Below, piece after piece: positions 34,837 through 44,575 of a stretch of 64,000 nt of DNA (positions within the stretch are counted from its first letter, which is position 1; each line of letters starts with the position of its first letter). Origin of the DNA: Haloterrigena salina JCM 13891 (GTDB lineage: Archaea > Halobacteriota > Halobacteria > Halobacteriales > Natrialbaceae). The notes under the pieces are model-generated. The model did not search any database and was not told the origin of the DNA. It saw only the letters and a program-made list of their open reading frames with translations. The translations under genes and the position numbers were made by a program. The stretch covers positions 1 through 64,000 of the forward strand of contig NZ_AOIS01000037.1 of assembly GCF_000337495.1 (NCBI RefSeq). Direction: 5' to 3'.

Positions 34837-34960
34837 CCAGATAGTATTTCCGGTTTACTTTTATTTGTCCATAGTTTACCAATCATATTAATAACCAATC
34901 TGTGGCGCCCGTCGATGGACCGACGGGGGTGACTATGTGTCCAGCGGTCGTCCGGCCCGT

Positions 34961-36142
34961 ATGGAGGAGTCCGACGAACGGGCCGCGATCAGGGACACGG
35001 TCCGCGAGTTCGCCGCGGAAGAGATCCGACCGGTTGCGCGGGAGGCCGACGAGAGCCAGTCGTTCCCCGAGGAGATCTGGGACGGCCTCGCCGAACTGGA
35101 CCTGACGGCGTTGACTGTCCCCGAGAAGTACGGCGGCTACGACGCCGATCCGATCACCGCCGCGATCGTCAACGAGGAGGTCGCCTACGGCGCACTGGCG
35201 GTGGCGACGGCGCTATCGGTCCACTCGCTGGCGACCTCCTGTATCGCGGAGTTCGGCGGCGAGGACCAGCGGGAGCGCTGGCTACCCGAGATGGCCGACG
35301 GTCGGCCGGTCGGTGCGTTCGCGCTCTCGGAGCCCCACGCGGGGTCGAACCCGGCCGAGATGTCGACCGAGGCCAGACGAGACTCCGCCGAGGAAACCTC
35401 GGCTGATCCTCGAGAAGCTGAAGCTACTCGAGACGGCGACGAGTACGTCATTAACGGCGAGAAACAGTGGATTACGAACGGGCAACGCGCCGGCGTCTAC
35501 ATCCTCTTCGCGAAGACCGACCGCGACGACCCGGACTCGGTCACGCAGTTTCTGGTCCCCGGCGACGTCGACGGCCTCACCGTCGGCGAAAAGGAGGACA
35601 AACTCGGCCTCCGTGCGAGCGACACCACGAGTCTGACCTTCGACGACGTCCGGATTCCGGCGGAAAACCGGCTCACCGAGGAGGGCCGAGGCCTCTCCGC
35701 CGCCTTCCACATCCTCACCGGCGGGCGGATCGCCATCGCCGCGCAATCGGTCGGCCTCGCGCAGGCGGCCCTCGACGAGGCGCTGGCCTACAGCCAGGAG
35801 CGCGAGCAGTTCGGCGACCCGATCGCGGAGATCCAGTCGATCCGACACAAACTCGCCGAGATGGCCACCCGAACGAAGGCCGCGCGCCTGCTGACGCGCG
35901 ACGCCGCCCGGACGCGCCACGAAACCGACGGCACGGGCGCGCTCGAGGCCAGCATGGCCAAGTACTTCGCGAGCGAGACGGCGATGTTCGTCACGAACGA
36001 GGCCGTCCAGATTCACGGCAGCTACGGCTACGTCACCGAGGGCGAGGTCGAGCGCTTCTACCGGGACGCCAAGATCACCGAGATCTACGAGGGGACCACG
36101 GAGATCCAGAAGACCGTGATCGCTCGAGAGCTACTCGAGTGA
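34961..36142 (+). CDS. acyl-CoA dehydrogenase
   Basis: A 393-residue FAD-dependent acyl-CoA dehydrogenase that starts beta-oxidation of fatty or branched acids. Typical blocks: ALSEPHAGSN (flavin site), YVINGEKQWITNG, and the catalytic Glu 377 in YEGTTEIQ near the C-terminus. I prefer the ATG at 34961 (MEESDERAAIRD) over a GTG 24 bases upstream. A roughly 20-residue insertion (about 35371-35432) between the AEMST and GDEYV blocks has codons (GCT, GAT, CCT, ACT, AGA) unlike the rest of this GC-rich gene. Exact acyl substrate is unknown. Confidence 0.93.
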   Translation: MEESDERAAIRDTVREFAAEEIRPVAREADESQSFPEEIWDGLAELDLTALTVPEKYGGYDADPITAAIVNEEVAYGALAVATALSVHSLATSCIAEFGGEDQRERWLPEMADGRPVGAFALSEPHAGSNPAEMSTEARRDSAEETSADPREAEATRDGDEYVINGEKQWITNGQRAGVYILFAKTDRDDPDSVTQFLVPGDVDGLTVGEKEDKLGLRASDTTSLTFDDVRIPAENRLTEEGRGLSAAFHILTGGRIAIAAQSVGLAQAALDEALAYSQEREQFGDPIAEIQSIRHKLAEMATRTKAARLLTRDAARTRHETDGTGALEASMAKYFASETAMFVTNEAVQIHGSYGYVTEGEVERFYRDAKITEIYEGTTEIQKTVIARELLE

Positions 36143-36226
36143 GCCAATCCGAGACCGGGACGGAGGACGGACTGCACTACGGGCGAGACGCGGCCTTCTT
36201 TCACCTTCGGCGACGATTGCGGACGA

Positions 36227-37222
36227 ATGCCCACTCGCAAGCGCGCGGAAGCGGCGCTCGAACGCGCCGCGGACGGGGAGCGAACGCGCGAACTCCTCGA
36301 AGAACTGGAGGAATCGGCCGACGCGGTCGACGACGACGAACTACACCAACGGCTCACGCTGGCCGTCTACAGGTTCCTCGAGGACGAGCCGGCGCTGTTC
36401 GTCGACGATCCGGCGGCGTTCTTCCGCGAACTGCGCACGTCGGACGGGTTCGCGGAGGGAACGCTGATCACGTTCAGCGCGGTCGCCGAGGAGCCACCCG
36501 AGGCCTTCGCGGATCACGTCGACGACCTGCTCGCCTTGCTGACCAGCGGAAACGACCTCAAACGAGGACTGGCCCTTCGCTGTCTCTACCACCTCGCCGT
36601 CCGGGTGCCGTACGCGATCGGCGGCGCGACCCACGCGTTCCGGGCCTGCCTCGACGATCCGAACGCGCGGATTCGGGGAACGGCGTGTCTCGCGCTCGGG
36701 ACCCTCGAGTCGAACGACGCTCGAGACGCGCTCGAGGACCGACTCCGCGACGAGTCCGAATACGTCCGCGAGGCGGCCGCGTGGGCGACGGCGCGACTCG
36801 AGGAGGATACCCCCGCCACGGAGCCGACCGGCTCGTGGGAACGAACCCATTTCGAATCGCTCGACCCCCTCGAATTCGAGTCCCTCGTCGCTGACCTCTG
36901 GGACGCGATGGGATATCGAACGGAGGAGACCGGAGCGGGGCCGGACGGCGGGATCGACGTCGTCGCCGCGACCGACACGGAACGGATCGCCATCCAGGTC
37001 AAGCGATATCTCGAGACGTCGGCGACGGGTCCCGAGACGCAGCAGGTCGCCGGACAGACCGCACGGAGCGAGTTCGACCGCGCGGTTCTCGTCACGAGTT
37101 CCGGATTCACGACTCCCGCCGAGCGGTTCGCCGACGACGCGACCGGCGTCGAACTCATCGACGGGCGCAGCCTCTGCGATCTCCTCGACGTGAACGGCCT
37201 CGAGCCGGAATCGTATCGGTAG
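36227..37222 (+). CDS. HEAT-repeat protein fused to Mrr-type restriction endonuclease domain
   Basis: A 331-residue two-part protein. Residues about 1-195 are helical HEAT-like repeats (for example NARIRGTACLALGTLESNDA and SEYVREAAAWATARLEE). Residues about 205-331 are an Mrr-type PD-(D/E)xK nuclease: Glu 218 in FESLVADLW, Asp 244 in PDGGIDVVA and Gln-Val-Lys 257-259 (IQVKRY). Mrr enzymes cut modified or damaged DNA. It stands alone, with no methylase beside it, so it could act in defence against modified DNA or in repair. The HEAT part might bind DNA or a partner. Confidence 0.8.
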   Translation: MPTRKRAEAALERAADGERTRELLEELEESADAVDDDELHQRLTLAVYRFLEDEPALFVDDPAAFFRELRTSDGFAEGTLITFSAVAEEPPEAFADHVDDLLALLTSGNDLKRGLALRCLYHLAVRVPYAIGGATHAFRACLDDPNARIRGTACLALGTLESNDARDALEDRLRDESEYVREAAAWATARLEEDTPATEPTGSWERTHFESLDPLEFESLVADLWDAMGYRTEETGAGPDGGIDVVAATDTERIAIQVKRYLETSATGPETQQVAGQTARSEFDRAVLVTSSGFTTPAERFADDATGVELIDGRSLCDLLDVNGLEPESYR

Positions 37223-37278
37223 CTTCGCCGTGGATCGACGGCGAACAGTATATTCCCTTCCCGGTCGTATCAGCACGC

Positions 37279-37818
37279 GTGACCGACTACGACGCCGTCG
37301 TCTACGATCTCGATGGAACGCTCGCCGATCTCGACGTCGACTGGGACGCCGTCGCCGCCGACGTCCTCGAGGTCTACGAAGCCGCGGATATCGAGCCGCC
37401 AAGCCGGGAGCTGTGGGAACTGCTCGACGCCGCGAGCGACGTCGGCCTCGGATCCGAGGTCGAGTCGACGATCGCGGCCCACGAGCGCACGGGCGCCGAA
37501 ACGGCCCCGCGGCTGGCCCACGCCGACGAACTCCTCGAGCAGGCGGTCCCCGTCGGGGTCTGTTCGCTGAACTGCGAGGCGGCCTGCCGGATCGCCCTCG
37601 AGGAACACGGCCTCGCCGAGGCGGTCGACGCGGTGGTCGGCCGGGACACGGTCGCGACCCGAAAGCCGGATCCGGAACCGCTGCTCGAGGCGGTCGGCGA
37701 ACTCGGCGCCGAGCCCGGACGGGCGCTGTTCGTGGGCGATTCCGACCGGGATCGGCTGACCGCCGAACGGGCGGGCGTCGCCTTCGAGTTCGTCGGCGAC
37801 GGCCCCTCGGGCGTCTGA
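37279..37818 (+). CDS. HAD-family hydrolase (phosphoglycolate phosphatase-like)
   Basis: A 179-residue HAD phosphatase with VVYDLDGTLADLD at the start (nucleophile Asp 10), GVCSLN (motif II Ser), ATRKPDPEPLLEAV (motif III Lys) and FVGDSDRDRLTA (motif IV). The small helical cap between motifs I and II (about residues 20-75) fits the phosphoglycolate phosphatase group; the exact substrate is not readable. It starts with GTG at 37279, 56 bases after the HEAT-Mrr gene. Soluble, cytoplasmic. Confidence 0.85.
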   Translation: MTDYDAVVYDLDGTLADLDVDWDAVAADVLEVYEAADIEPPSRELWELLDAASDVGLGSEVESTIAAHERTGAETAPRLAHADELLEQAVPVGVCSLNCEAACRIALEEHGLAEAVDAVVGRDTVATRKPDPEPLLEAVGELGAEPGRALFVGDSDRDRLTAERAGVAFEFVGDGPSGV

Positions 37819-37822
37819 GTGG

Positions 37823-38056
37823 TCAGGCCTGGTTGCGCTTCGCGTACGCGAAAACGATGAGGGCGGTACAGAACCAGATCGGCGCGCCGACGCGGACCGC
37901 GAACTCCGCGCGGGCGCCCCAGGAGGGCAGGTCGGCGTTTATCGAGAGGAAGGCGACGATCGGCGCGCCGATGAGGATCGTGGCGACGAAGGTGACCTGC
38001 ATCACCCAGCCGTAGTCGACTCCCTCCGGGTTCGTCGTTTCGACGCGTTCGGGCAC
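37823..38056 (-). CDS. small membrane protein (possibly DUF5822 type)
   Basis: A 77-residue protein with two hydrophobic helices (VMQVTFVATILIGAPIVAFLSI and VGAPIWFCTALIVFAYA). The first 20 residues are polar, ending in TNPEGVDYG. I believe similar proteins are named DUF5822 in haloarchaea, but this is from memory. I chose the GTG at 38056 (VPERVETTNPEGVDYG) because the frame further upstream translates to Arg-rich, non-haloarchaeal sequence. It converges with the HAD gene, 5 bases apart, and is divergent from panB. Confidence 0.65.
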   Translation of the reverse strand: MPERVETTNPEGVDYGWVMQVTFVATILIGAPIVAFLSINADLPSWGARAEFAVRVGAPIWFCTALIVFAYAKRNQA

Positions 38057-38197
38057 GGCAGACAGTGGCGGCCCGGCCCTCTTAATAACCGCGTATTTCG
38101 TCGCCGTTACGGTCGCTGACCGCCGTCGGCTATCCACGACCCGCCGTGCGTGCGTCGGAAACGGAGCCATTTAATCGTCGGCGACGAACCTGTGCGT

Positions 38198-39010
38198 ATG
38201 CCAACCGTACGGGACGTCAGGGAGCGGGCGGGCGAGGAACCGATCACGATGCTGACGGCCTACGACGCGCCGACGGCCGAGATCGTCGACGACGCGGGCG
38301 TCGACATCATTCTCGTCGGCGACAGCGTCGGTAACGTGGTGCTGGGCCACGAGACGACGGTTCCAGTCACCGTCGACGGGATCGCCCACCACGTCGGCGC
38401 GGTCTCGCGGGCCACCGACGACGCGCTGGTCGTCGCCGACATGCCCTTCCTCTCCTTCGGCGTCGACGAGAGCGAGAGCATCGAGAACGCCGGCCGGATG
38501 CTCAAAGAGGAGGGCGCGCAGGCGGTCAAACTCGAGAGCGGTCCCCACACCGTCGACCTCACCGAGAAGATGGTCCAGCTCGGGATTCCGGTGATGGCCC
38601 ACCTCGGCCTGACGCCCCAGCACGTCAACCAGTACGGCGGCTACCCCCGGCAGGGGACCGATCAGGCGGCCGCCGAGCGGATGCTCGAACTCGCGATCGA
38701 ACACGAGGAAGCCGGCGCGTTCTCGCTGGTCTTAGAGCACGTGCCGTCGAACGTCGCGGCCGAGATCACCGAGGCGCTCGATATTCCGACCATCGGTATC
38801 GGCGCCGGCCCGAACTGCGACGGGCAGGTGCTCGTGTTCGACGACGCGGTCGGCATCAGCGAGTGGACGCCCTCCTTCTCCGAACAATTTGGTAACGTCC
38901 GCGCGGAGATGGAATCAGCCGTCGACGACTACGTCGACGCCGTCGAATCCGGCGCGTTCCCGGCCGCAGAACACAGCCACGAGGAGAGCGACCTCGAGGA
39001 CCTCTACTGA
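38198..39010 (+). CDS. panB: 3-methyl-2-oxobutanoate hydroxymethyltransferase
   Basis: A 270-residue ketopantoate hydroxymethyltransferase, the first committed step of pantothenate and coenzyme A synthesis. Signatures: TAYDAPTAEIVDDAGVDIILVGDS (metal Asp 42), VADMPF, AVKLESG and HLGLTPQ, then IGIGAGPNCDGQVLV. TIM-barrel family, standard length. The ATG at 38198 (MPTVRDVRERAG) is correct; TTTAAT at 38170-38175 lies 28 bases ahead as a TATA box, so the transcript is leaderless. Other pantothenate genes are not in the window. Confidence 0.96.
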   Translation: MPTVRDVRERAGEEPITMLTAYDAPTAEIVDDAGVDIILVGDSVGNVVLGHETTVPVTVDGIAHHVGAVSRATDDALVVADMPFLSFGVDESESIENAGRMLKEEGAQAVKLESGPHTVDLTEKMVQLGIPVMAHLGLTPQHVNQYGGYPRQGTDQAAAERMLELAIEHEEAGAFSLVLEHVPSNVAAEITEALDIPTIGIGAGPNCDGQVLVFDDAVGISEWTPSFSEQFGNVRAEMESAVDDYVDAVESGAFPAAEHSHEESDLEDLY

Positions 39011-39124
39011 ACGGATCGGTTGTGACTCGGTATCGACCGCGAACGCGAGTCGTCGCGCCGTCGATTCTCCGACTCATCGATTCGTCGCTCCGATTCCGGT
39101 CGATCTCGAGCGAGAGCCGGCCGC

Positions 39125-39916
39125 CTACGCCGCGTCGCCTCGCTCGAAGACGATATCCAGAAACTCGCCGAGTGCGGCGTTGAACGCGGTCGGTTGCTCG
39201 ACCATCGCCAGATGGGCCGCGTCCTCGAGTTCCGCGATCCAGGCGTCGTCGATCTCCTCGGCGAGGTACTCGTGGTACCACGGCGGCGTCAGCTGGTCGT
39301 GTTCGCCACAGAGCGCCAGCGCGGGGACGTCGATCGCGCCGAGGTCGTCGCGCACGTCGAACCCGTGGCAGGTCAGGAAGTCCCGATGGGTGACCGCTTG
39401 GCCGGTCTCGCGGAGCTGTTTCTTCGACTCCTCCTCGAGTTCCGGCTCGGGGTCGTGAAAGAGCCGATCCGGGCCGTGGAGGAACTCGACCGCGCGCTCG
39501 AAGTCGTTGGCCAGCCAGTCGAGTAAGTCCTCTAAGACGCCGAGCCGGGCGCCGGTGCCGACGAGCACCGCCGCGTCGAGATCGGTGTCGCGTTCGATCA
39601 GGAGCTGCAGGGCGACCGCGCCGCCCAGCGAGTTGCCCACCAGCACGCGGCTGTCGGTCGCCTCGAGGACGGCCAGCACGTCATCGACGTACGCCGAGAG
39701 CGTCGCGTAGCCCGCGCGGGCGTCGATGTCGTCGGAGTCGCCGTGGCCGCTCAGATCGAGCGCGACGACCGGGTTGCGATCGGCGAGGCAGTGCTGGGCG
39801 GACCAGACGTCGCGCGAACTGCCGCTCCCGTGGACGAAGCAGATCGGCGGTCCGTCCCCGCCGCGGTCGGCGACCTCGTAGACCGTCTCTCGGCCGTGGT
39901 GTGATACCGTCTCCAT
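39125..39916 (-). CDS. alpha/beta hydrolase
   Basis: A 263-residue alpha/beta-fold hydrolase. Catalytic triad: Ser 96 in GNSLGG, Asp 207 in CGEHDQLTP, His 235 in DAAHLAM; oxyanion HG is in FVHGSGSS. It resembles carboxylesterases and meta-cleavage hydrolases; substrate not known. It converges on panB, 114 bases away, and stands alone. No signal peptide, so cytoplasmic. Confidence 0.87.
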   Translation of the reverse strand: METVSHHGRETVYEVADRGGDGPPICFVHGSGSSRDVWSAQHCLADRNPVVALDLSGHGDSDDIDARAGYATLSAYVDDVLAVLEATDSRVLVGNSLGGAVALQLLIERDTDLDAAVLVGTGARLGVLEDLLDWLANDFERAVEFLHGPDRLFHDPEPELEEESKKQLRETGQAVTHRDFLTCHGFDVRDDLGAIDVPALALCGEHDQLTPPWYHEYLAEEIDDAWIAELEDAAHLAMVEQPTAFNAALGEFLDIVFERGDAA

Positions 39917-40098
39917 ACGTAGTCGAACGACAGGAACAGGGATAAAGACTCGATCCGGGTCGGGCGTCCGGTCGGCCCGGGCCCGTTCGAACCGCGCGAC
40001 CGAACAACGGCCGTCCGGATCCGACCGCTCCGCTGTGAACTACGAACAACCGTTTTCGAACCAACCCCGACGCCGTCCCTGGGTTTGTCGACGAAACA

Positions 40099-40106
40099 TT
40101 TATATA
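40099..40106 (+). promoter_or_regulatory. TATA box of the Cdc48 operon
   Basis: TTTATATA 32-39 bases ahead of the first ATG (40138), preceded by purine-rich ACGAAACA as a likely BRE. This predicts a short leader of about 5-10 bases for the two-gene unit. Confidence 0.6.
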
Positions 40107-40137
40107 CTCCTAGAGCTTACTTTGGGTTAGTTGAAAG

Positions 40138-40386
40138 ATGACACTCGAACAATTCACTCGCGAAGAGGGGCAGGTAGCCCGCCGGTACGAGTACGACGAC
40201 GCGACGGTGCTGGCCGTCGACTTCGGTAGCGAGAACGCCGACGCGACGGTCGATCTCGTCGATGACACGGTCATCGTCGTCCTCGGCGACGAGCAGTACG
40301 ACCTCGAGCTACCGAACGGTGCAGACGACGCGCACACGTTTATCAAAAACGGGGTCCTGACTGTCGAAGTGGAGGGCGATCTATGA
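40138..40386 (+). CDS. small Hsp20-like protein (DUF7127-type) coupled to Cdc48
   Basis: An 82-residue acidic protein with an all-beta pattern: [36 protein letters not shown] and [15 protein letters not shown]. The last block is the NGVL strand of small heat-shock/alpha-crystallin folds, so it may be a truncated Hsp20-like adaptor. I recall the family label DUF7127 but cannot verify it. Its stop overlaps the cdc48 start by 4 bases (ATGA), which suggests the two proteins are made together and work together, for example as substrate adaptor. That role is inference. Confidence 0.78.
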   Translation: MTLEQFTREEGQVARRYEYDDATVLAVDFGSENADATVDLVDDTVIVVLGDEQYDLELPNGADDAHTFIKNGVLTVEVEGDL

Positions 40387-42647
40387 AACTCACCGTTAAA
40401 CCACTGAAACAGAAGGACGCCGGCCGCGGACTCGCCGCGATCGATCGCGTCTCGATGCGCGAGCTCGACCTCGAGAACGGCGACTACATCGTAATCGATG
40501 GCGCGGGCGACAGCCAGGCCGTCGCGCGCGTCTGGCCCGGCTACCCGGAGGACGAGGGACGGGGGATCATCCGAATCGACGGCCGCCTCCGCCAGGAGGC
40601 CGACGTCGGGATCGACGACAACGTCAGCGTCGAGCCCGCCGACGTCAACCCCGCCAAGTCGGTCACGGTCGCGCTGCCCCAGAACCTCCGCATTCGCGGA
40701 GACATCGGGCCGCTCGTCCGCGACAAGCTGTCCGGGCAGGCCGTCACCGAGGGCCAGACGGTGCCGTTCTCGCTTTCGTTCGGTCCGATGGCCAGCTCCG
40801 GCCAGTCGGTGCCGCTGAAGATCGCGAGCACCTCGCCGTCGGGCACGGTCGTCATCACTGACTCGACGAACATCGAGATCTCCGAGACGCCCGCAGAGCA
40901 GGTGAGCTCGGGTAGCGGCGCCTCCACCGAGGGGGTCCCGAACGTCACCTACGAGGACATCGGCGGCTTAGACAACGAGCTCGACCAGGTTCGCGAGATG
41001 ATCGAGCTGCCGATGCGCCACCCCGAGCTGTTCCAGCAGCTCGGCATCGAGCCGCCGAAGGGCGTCCTCCTGCACGGCCCGCCGGGCACCGGGAAGACCC
41101 TGATGGCCAAGGCCGTCGCCAACGAGATCGACGCCCACTTCGAGACGATCTCCGGCCCGGAGATCATGTCGAAGTACTACGGTGAGAGCGAGGAGCAGCT
41201 CCGCGAGGTCTTCGAAGAGGCCGAGGAGAACGCTCCCGCGATCATCTTCATCGACGAACTCGACTCGATCGCCGCCAAGCGCGAAGACGCCGGTGGCGAC
41301 GTCGAACGGCGTGTGGTCGCGCAACTGCTCAGCCTGATGGACGGGCTCGAGGAGCGCGGTCGCGTCACCGTCATCGCGGCGACCAACCGCATCGACGACA
41401 TCGACCCCGCGCTCCGGCGCGGCGGCCGATTCGACCGCGAGATCGAGATCGGCGTCCCGGACAAGGACGGCCGCAAGGAGATCCTGCAGGTCCACACCCG
41501 CGGGATGCCCCTCCAGGAGTCGATCGACCTCGACCAGTACGCCGAGAATACCCACGGCTTCGTCGGGGCCGACTTAGAGAGCCTCACCCGCGAGGGCGCG
41601 ATGAACGCCCTCCGGCGCATCCGTCCCGACCTCGACCTGGAGGAAGACGAAATCGACGCCGAGGTCTTAGAGACCCTCGAGGTCACCGAGGGCGACTTCA
41701 AGGAGGCGCTCAAGGGCATCCAGCCCTCGGCGATGCGCGAGGTCTTCGTCGAGGTCCCTGACGTCACCTGGGACGACGTCGGCGGTCTCGAGGACACCAA
41801 GGAGCGCCTCCGTGAGAACGTCCAGTGGCCGCTGGACTACCCCGAGGTGTTCGACGAACTCGACATGCAGGCCGCCAAGGGCGTCCTCATGTACGGGCCG
41901 CCCGGCACCGGGAAGACGCTGCTCGCCAAAGCGGTCGCCAACGAGGCCCAGTCGAACTTCATCTCGATCAAGGGCCCCGAACTGCTGAACAAGTACGTCG
42001 GGGAGTCCGAGAAGGGCGTCCGCGAGGTCTTCGAGAAGGCCCGCGCGAACGCCCCGACCGTGATCTTCTTCGACGAGATCGACTCGATCGCGGGCCAGCG
42101 CGGCCGCCAGCAGAGCGACTCCGGCGTCGGCGAACGCGTCGTCTCCCAGCTGCTGACCGAACTGGACGGCCTCGAGGAACTCGAGGACGTCGTCGTGATC
42201 GCCACGACCAACCGACCGGACCTGATCGACAAGGCCCTGCTCCGTCCCGGACGGCTGGACCGCCACGTCCACGTGCCCGTTCCCGACGAGGGGGCTCGCA
42301 AGAAGATCTTCGAGGTCCACACCCGCGACAAGCCCCTGGCCGACGCGGTCGACCTCGACTGGCTCGCCGGCGAGACCGAGGGCTACGTCGGCGCCGACAT
42401 CGAAGCGGTCACCCGCGAGGCCTCGATGGCCGCCAGCCGCGAGTTCATCAACTCGGTCGACCCCGAGGAGATGGCCGACACCATCGGCAACGTCCGCATC
42501 AGCAAGGAGCACTTCGAGCACGCCCTCGAGGAGGTCAACCCGAGCGTGACCCCCGAAACGCGCGAGCAGTACGAGGAGATCGAAGAGCAGTTCGACACCG
42601 CCGAACCAGCCCAGGAAGAGGAACAGCTCGGCCGCACCTTCCAGTAA
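40383..42647 (+). CDS. cdc48: Cdc48/VAT AAA+ ATPase
   Basis: A 754-residue unfoldase that extracts and unfolds proteins for the proteasome. Residues 1-190 form the double-psi barrel N-domain ([15 protein letters not shown] start). Two AAA modules each have Walker A GPPGTGKT, Walker B (IIFIDELDS in D1; VIFFDEIDS in D2) and arginine fingers ([18 protein letters not shown]). The C-terminus ends GRTFQ; the HbYX motif used by many proteasome ATPases is not intact. It is translationally coupled to a small upstream gene. Length is standard. Confidence 0.97.
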   Translation: MKLTVKPLKQKDAGRGLAAIDRVSMRELDLENGDYIVIDGAGDSQAVARVWPGYPEDEGRGIIRIDGRLRQEADVGIDDNVSVEPADVNPAKSVTVALPQNLRIRGDIGPLVRDKLSGQAVTEGQTVPFSLSFGPMASSGQSVPLKIASTSPSGTVVITDSTNIEISETPAEQVSSGSGASTEGVPNVTYEDIGGLDNELDQVREMIELPMRHPELFQQLGIEPPKGVLLHGPPGTGKTLMAKAVANEIDAHFETISGPEIMSKYYGESEEQLREVFEEAEENAPAIIFIDELDSIAAKREDAGGDVERRVVAQLLSLMDGLEERGRVTVIAATNRIDDIDPALRRGGRFDREIEIGVPDKDGRKEILQVHTRGMPLQESIDLDQYAENTHGFVGADLESLTREGAMNALRRIRPDLDLEEDEIDAEVLETLEVTEGDFKEALKGIQPSAMREVFVEVPDVTWDDVGGLEDTKERLRENVQWPLDYPEVFDELDMQAAKGVLMYGPPGTGKTLLAKAVANEAQSNFISIKGPELLNKYVGESEKGVREVFEKARANAPTVIFFDEIDSIAGQRGRQQSDSGVGERVVSQLLTELDGLEELEDVVVIATTNRPDLIDKALLRPGRLDRHVHVPVPDEGARKKIFEVHTRDKPLADAVDLDWLAGETEGYVGADIEAVTREASMAASREFINSVDPEEMADTIGNVRISKEHFEHALEEVNPSVTPETREQYEEIEEQFDTAEPAQEEEQLGRTFQ

Positions 42648-42673
42648 GGGCGACCTCGCAGCGGTCGTCGGCC

Positions 42674-42690
42674 GCGGTTTTTCATTTTTA
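42674..42690 (+). terminator. T-rich terminator after cdc48
   Basis: Two T-runs, GGTTTTTC and ATTTTTA, begin about 30 bases after the cdc48 stop. Such T-runs are the usual termination signal in archaea. The 200 bases after it, up to the next ATG, hold only AT-rich promoter-like DNA near 42840-42870. Confidence 0.55.
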
Positions 42691-42901
42691 AGCGGATGAC
42701 CCGCTCGTTCGATAGCGGGGCGTCTGAAAACCCGCAAGAGAGCGCTGACTGCGGGAGGGTTCGAGACGCTTGCAGAGCTAAAAGATAAGATTAATTACGA
42801 GATGGGGGTGTAACCATTCTCGTTTGAGGGAATTGTACGTACTAAAACATTTTATTTGCTACATACAGTTATGACTGGTATTCGTGCTGGCTCGTGTAAC
42901 T

Positions 42902-44575
42902 ATGTGGAAACGACGATCCGTGCTGGCGACTGGTGCAGCGCTGTCGATCGGAACCGGACTCGCTTCGGGAGGGGCCGGAGCAGCCGAGGTCGACGTGGAC
43001 GAGCTTCCGGATCCGGATCGCGATCCGGGACCGGACGAAGACTGGCCGTCACACCGAGGCGATCCCGGTCACGCCAGATACGTCGCGGACGGCCACGAGT
43101 TCGACGAGGGAGCACTCGAGGCCGCGTGGTCCGTCGAGGGTGCGGGCGGGGATCCCGTCGCCGTCGCCGACGAGACGGTCTACGCGTCGACCGACGACGG
43201 CGTCGTCGCGCTCGACGCCGCGGACGGCACCGTCGTCTGGGCGAACGCGGACGTGGACGCGAGCGACCCATCGGTCGCCGGCGAGACCGTCTTCGTCACT
43301 GGTGACGAAATCGTGGCGCTCGACCGGTCGGACGGAAGCGTCCGCTGGAAGAGCGACTTCGATCCCGAGGCGGGGATCATCTGGCAGACGGTCGCCTACG
43401 GCGGCGTGTACGCCGTCGTCGACGGCACGCTGTACGCGCTCGAGGCCGACGACGGCTCGGTTCGGTGGAAGAAAGAATCGGTTGGCAGTGACGACGATGA
43501 GCACGAGTTCGTTGCGGCGACCGCCGCGGCGAACGGCGCGATCTACAGCGTCACGAGTGAAGGACCGATCGCTCTCGAGCCCGAGACCGGCGTCGAACTC
43601 TGGCGGACCAGAGGTTTCCCCGCCTCTTGGACCAGTGCCATCTATGCGACGTCGACAGCGGTCGGGTACGACGCCAGTGGCTCCCGGGAGGTAGGGTTGC
43701 ACGATGCTCAAACGGGCGAGTCCGTCGACATCGGGTACGGACAAATAGCGTTCGGCGAGGAGATCCACGTCGGCGGTGGCGACTACGGGTACTCCGGCAG
43801 TTCGATCAACGGCGACGAATACAGTTGGAGTCTAGACGTTATGTACACGTACGGGCAAGCCGTCATCAGCGGCGAAACCGTGCTCGTGTATTTCACTCGG
43901 GACGGGGGCCCCCCAGATCCCGAGTGGCGGGACTACGACGAGGAACTCGTCGCCCTGAACAAGTACGACGGGTCCGTGAAGTGGGCGCTCTCGAGGGACG
44001 AGGCGCCGGTCGGATCGATCCGTGCGATTAGCGGCGAGACGATCTATGTCGAACACGACGGCGATCTCGTGGCGCTTCGCGAAGAAACCGACACGGACGA
44101 CCAGCCCGACGAGAGCGACGAGAACGACACGGACGGCGGAAACGACGAGGGAGACGATCAGCAGGACGGCGAGGACAACAGCAACACGGGAGAAGACGAG
44201 TGCCCCTGTCCGGACGACGATCCGGCTGACGACAACGGCGGATCCGGGAGCGATGACAGCGGAACCGGGAGCGATGACAGCGGATCCGGGAAAGACGACG
44301 ATGGATCCAGTGGCGACAACGGAGAGTCTGTCGATGACGATGACGGCGATATCGTGAACGGAACCGCCGGAAATGGGGACGCTGGAAACGAGACGGACGC
44401 TGGAAACGAGACGGACGCTGGAAACGAGACGGACGCCGAGAACGACACTGACGCCGACAACGTGCCCGGCTTCACGACCGGTGCCGGACTTCTCGGCGGG
44501 ACACTCGGCCTCGAGTGGCTGCGCCGGAAGGCCGGCACCGACGAATCGACCGACGTGAACGAACCGTCTGAGTAA
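42902..44575 (+). CDS. Tat-secreted PQQ-propeller surface protein with PGF-CTERM-like anchor
   Basis: A 557-residue exported protein. MWKRRSVLATG and the following hydrophobic stretch form a Tat-type signal. Residues about 50-400 hold PQQ-like beta-propeller repeats (GVVALDAADGTVVWANADV, EIVALDRSDGSVRWKS, TLYALEADDGSVRWKK), then a long Asp/Asn/Gly/Ser linker with CPCP, and three identical 18-base DNA repeats giving Gly-Asn-Glu-Thr-Asp-Ala sequons. The end shows NVPGFTTGAGLLGGTLG followed by a Arg-rich tail, matching a PGF-CTERM sorting signal processed by archaeosortase. PQQ binding itself is unproven. Confidence 0.8.
   Translation: MWKRRSVLATGAALSIGTGLASGGAGAAEVDVDELPDPDRDPGPDEDWPSHRGDPGHARYVADGHEFDEGALEAAWSVEGAGGDPVAVADETVYASTDDGVVALDAADGTVVWANADVDASDPSVAGETVFVTGDEIVALDRSDGSVRWKSDFDPEAGIIWQTVAYGGVYAVVDGTLYALEADDGSVRWKKESVGSDDDEHEFVAATAAANGAIYSVTSEGPIALEPETGVELWRTRGFPASWTSAIYATSTAVGYDASGSREVGLHDAQTGESVDIGYGQIAFGEEIHVGGGDYGYSGSSINGDEYSWSLDVMYTYGQAVISGETVLVYFTRDGGPPDPEWRDYDEELVALNKYDGSVKWALSRDEAPVGSIRAISGETIYVEHDGDLVALREETDTDDQPDESDENDTDGGNDEGDDQQDGEDNSNTGEDECPCPDDDPADDNGGSGSDDSGTGSDDSGSGKDDDGSSGDNGESVDDDDGDIVNGTAGNGDAGNETDAGNETDAGNETDAENDTDADNVPGFTTGAGLLGGTLGLEWLRRKAGTDESTDVNEPSE
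44381..44434 (+). repeat. three perfect 18-base tandem repeats in surface-protein gene
   Basis: Unit GCTGGAAACGAGACGGAC occurs three times back to back, each coding Ala-Gly-Asn-Glu-Thr-Asp with one N-E-T glycosylation sequon. An earlier 24-base imperfect repeat (GGATCCGGGAGCGATGACAG type) lies near 44231-44295. Confidence 0.9.
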
